Source of the DNA: Wuchereria bancrofti
Taxonomy: Eukaryota > Nematoda > Chromadorea > Rhabditida > Onchocercidae
DNA: 64,000 nucleotides
Assembly: GCA_005281725.1 (NCBI GenBank)
Contig: SSBO01000012.1
Location: 22,034,426-22,098,425 of the forward strand
Direction of reading: 5' to 3'
The number at the start of each line of letters is the position of its first letter. Position 1 is the stretch's first letter. This document shows positions 62,700 through 64,000 of this stretch, piece by piece. Below the pieces are notes generated by a model that saw nothing but the letters and a program-made list of their open reading frames with translations, made no database searches and had not been told where the DNA came from. A program made the translations under genes and the position numbers.

Positions 62700-62715
62700 G
62701 TAATAATAATAATAG
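62640..62715. repeat. AAT microsatellite
   Basis: AATAATAATAATGATGATGA followed by about 14 further AAT/TAA triplets with two TAG interruptions. Confidence 0.9.
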
Positions 62716-62969
62716 TAATTTTCTATCTTTCGCTTTTGCTATTTTTTATTTATATTGATAAAATTGAATAAAAAAGGTCATAAAAGGTCTATGATTGAAT
62801 TTCACAAATTTATTGCAATCAATAATAGCCTAGGCTAGGTATGAAGAAGCTAGGCTAGCCAAAAGACAAATAAGGCTCATTGCTAATCATTTTTCAAATA
62901 TAAAAGAGACTAGGACAATTAAAATAGAAAAAAAAAATGGCAAATATGAGATATAGCCTAGCACCACAA

Positions 62970-63030
62970 AGCACACACACACATACACACATACACACAT
63001 ACACACATGCACACATACATACATGCACAG
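62970..63030. repeat. CA/TACACA microsatellite
   Basis: CACACACACACATACACACA and onward with ATGCACAC variants. Short words of the type AGCCTAGGCTAGG lie nearby at 62827-62865. Confidence 0.85.
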
Positions 63031-63375
63031 ACAATGTTTAAATTAGTTACTAAAGCTAGTCTCATTGCAAATAGATGAATTTTCCACCTTTTTTCTTTTT
63101 TCTTCACTTAAAATGGATATATCGATGATATGAGCCAAGAAATATAATGGACAAGAGAGAGAGAGAGAGAGATACTAACAAATAGATAGCATAAGAGAGA
63201 CAAAGAATTACTAAATTTTGTTTCGATTTCAATTTTAAATTTCAATCGATTACAGTGTCTAATTGACAATTTTCAATTATTATAATTGAACAATTAAAAT
63301 GATTTTAAAATTTACATTATTAATGAAATAGAACGAAAAACAAAAAAAAAAAAAAAAAAAAAAAAAGAGACAAAC

Positions 63376-63456
63376 CTGGTCATGTCCTTTCCATATTTTA
63401 AATGAATTCATGCTTGTCATAGTGACATGATCATTGTCCAAAAAAAAAAAATTATG
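63376..63456 (-). CDS. Candidate exon, possibly 5' coding exon
   Basis: Acceptor TTTTTCAG and donor CCAG|GTTTGT enclose exactly 27 codons in phase 0, encoding a Phe run from an A/T tract and then DNDHVTMTSMNSFKIWKGHD and Gln. Two in-frame ATGs could serve as starts. It could precede the minus-strand exon at 57.4-58.1 kb, but the phases (0 here, 1 needed there) demand at least one more exon between them. Family unknown. Confidence 0.35.
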
Positions 63457-63459
63457 CTG

Positions 63460-63491
<32 letters not shown>

Positions 63492-64000
63492 GAAGCAAGT
63501 AATATTTATATTTTAGAAATTATCAATTATCAAAAAATTTATTTGGGTGTAAAATTTTCTTCTAATTTTGCAACATAATATTTGCTATTATGGAATATTA
63601 GTGAAAATTATTTGAAAATGTTGGAGGAAATGAAATGAAGACGAGGAAGAGAAGAAGTGATAATTTCGCTGATTAAATTTTCGTTTACTTTTAAAGAATT
63701 ATAAAATAAAATTTATGACAGTTTGAGACTAAATGATGATTATTGAAATTGCTTAGCCAATGATTTTATATATGGTTTGCTAATCGATAATAAGCATCGA
63801 AGAAGAAGAAGAAGAAAGTAAACATTGATTGAACAGATGGCATGATTCATTCATTCATTCAAATTCTTTTAACTATCCGAAAGGATGAAGAAAGAGCATC
63901 AGAAATAAGAAGAGACAAATTGAATTAAAAAAAAAAAAAAACACATCTGCTTATGCTTATCTTTGCTCATTTAGTCTTCGTTCTTCTTTTCATCTAGTAA
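63457..64000. other. Right-edge non-coding sequence
   Basis: Poly-A/poly-T next to the candidate exon, then AT-rich sequence with GAA repeats near 63803. No gene seen. Confidence 0.45.

Larger units (their letters stand above)
58104..63375. other. AT-rich region with no confident gene
   Basis: Long A/T runs, GA tracts (58980-58999, 61208-61240), an ATT tract (61946-61973), AAT (62648-62715) and CA (62970-63030) microsatellites, and small hairpins such as CAAAGTACT-GACGA-AGTACTTTG at 59369-59391. If the exons at 57.4-58.1 kb and 63.4 kb belong to one minus-strand gene, this is its intron space. Confidence 0.5.

Noticed and set aside
63280..63498. Whole minus-strand 72-codon frame at the right edge
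   Set aside because: Most of it is poly-Phe from T runs. Only the spliced core 63376-63456 is kept as a candidate exon.
1..64000. CRISPR arrays, bacterial operons, insertion sequences, rRNA or tRNA genes
   Set aside because: None seen. The tandem arrays lack spacers, and no tRNA-like B-box with folding context was found by eye.

Overview
The window looks like nuclear DNA from an AT-rich nematode, most likely in the filarial/spirurid part of the phylum. Evidence: roughly three-quarters A+T, countless A/T homopolymers, many short introns with TTTCAG-type acceptors, no bacterial-style operon packing, and gene families with clear nematode counterparts. The species cannot be named from the sequence alone.

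Layout. 1-18.3 kb, minus strand: the 5' part of an unrecognised protein gene, with three well-supported exons near 16.3-18.3 kb, one at 9.46 kb with a GC-AG donor, and a possible one at 2.6 kb. It runs off the left edge. One of its introns carries a twelve-copy 87-bp satellite. 18.3-21.3 kb: divergent intergenic region with a perfect 21-bp hairpin, and a textbook X-box 113 bp before the next gene. 21.3-35.5 kb, plus strand: a complete 26-exon WDR35/IFT121 gene (C. elegans ifta-1), 1195 residues, an IFT-A subunit for retrograde ciliary transport. Several of its introns hold tandem repeats, and two of these arrays duplicate the exon edge together with its splice site. 37.7-41.0 kb, plus strand: a six-exon gene for an apparently secreted 700-residue protein with a six-cysteine module and about 20 copies of a 12-residue repeat (VPGTHPELNIPQ), encoded by an unusually GC-rich 36-bp array. 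43.5-54.9 kb, minus strand: a 14-exon septin of the SEPT6 group (unc-61-like) with a long N-terminal extension. 56.6-58.1 kb and 63.4 kb: isolated candidate exons on both strands, one with an apparent one-base frameshift. The rest is AT-rich non-coding sequence with microsatellites.

The genes do not form a pathway cluster. WDR35 acts in sensory cilia, the septin in the cytoskeleton and cytokinesis, and the repeat protein probably outside the cell. The most original observations are the splice-site-bearing tandem duplications in WDR35, its exon 7 acceptor that lacks AG, an intronic 44-bp minisatellite packed with TGACGTG motifs, the GC-rich secreted repeat protein, and a SEPT6-type septin that keeps the switch I threonine. 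All exon models were made by eye from splice signals, reading phase and remembered family sequences; no search was run.
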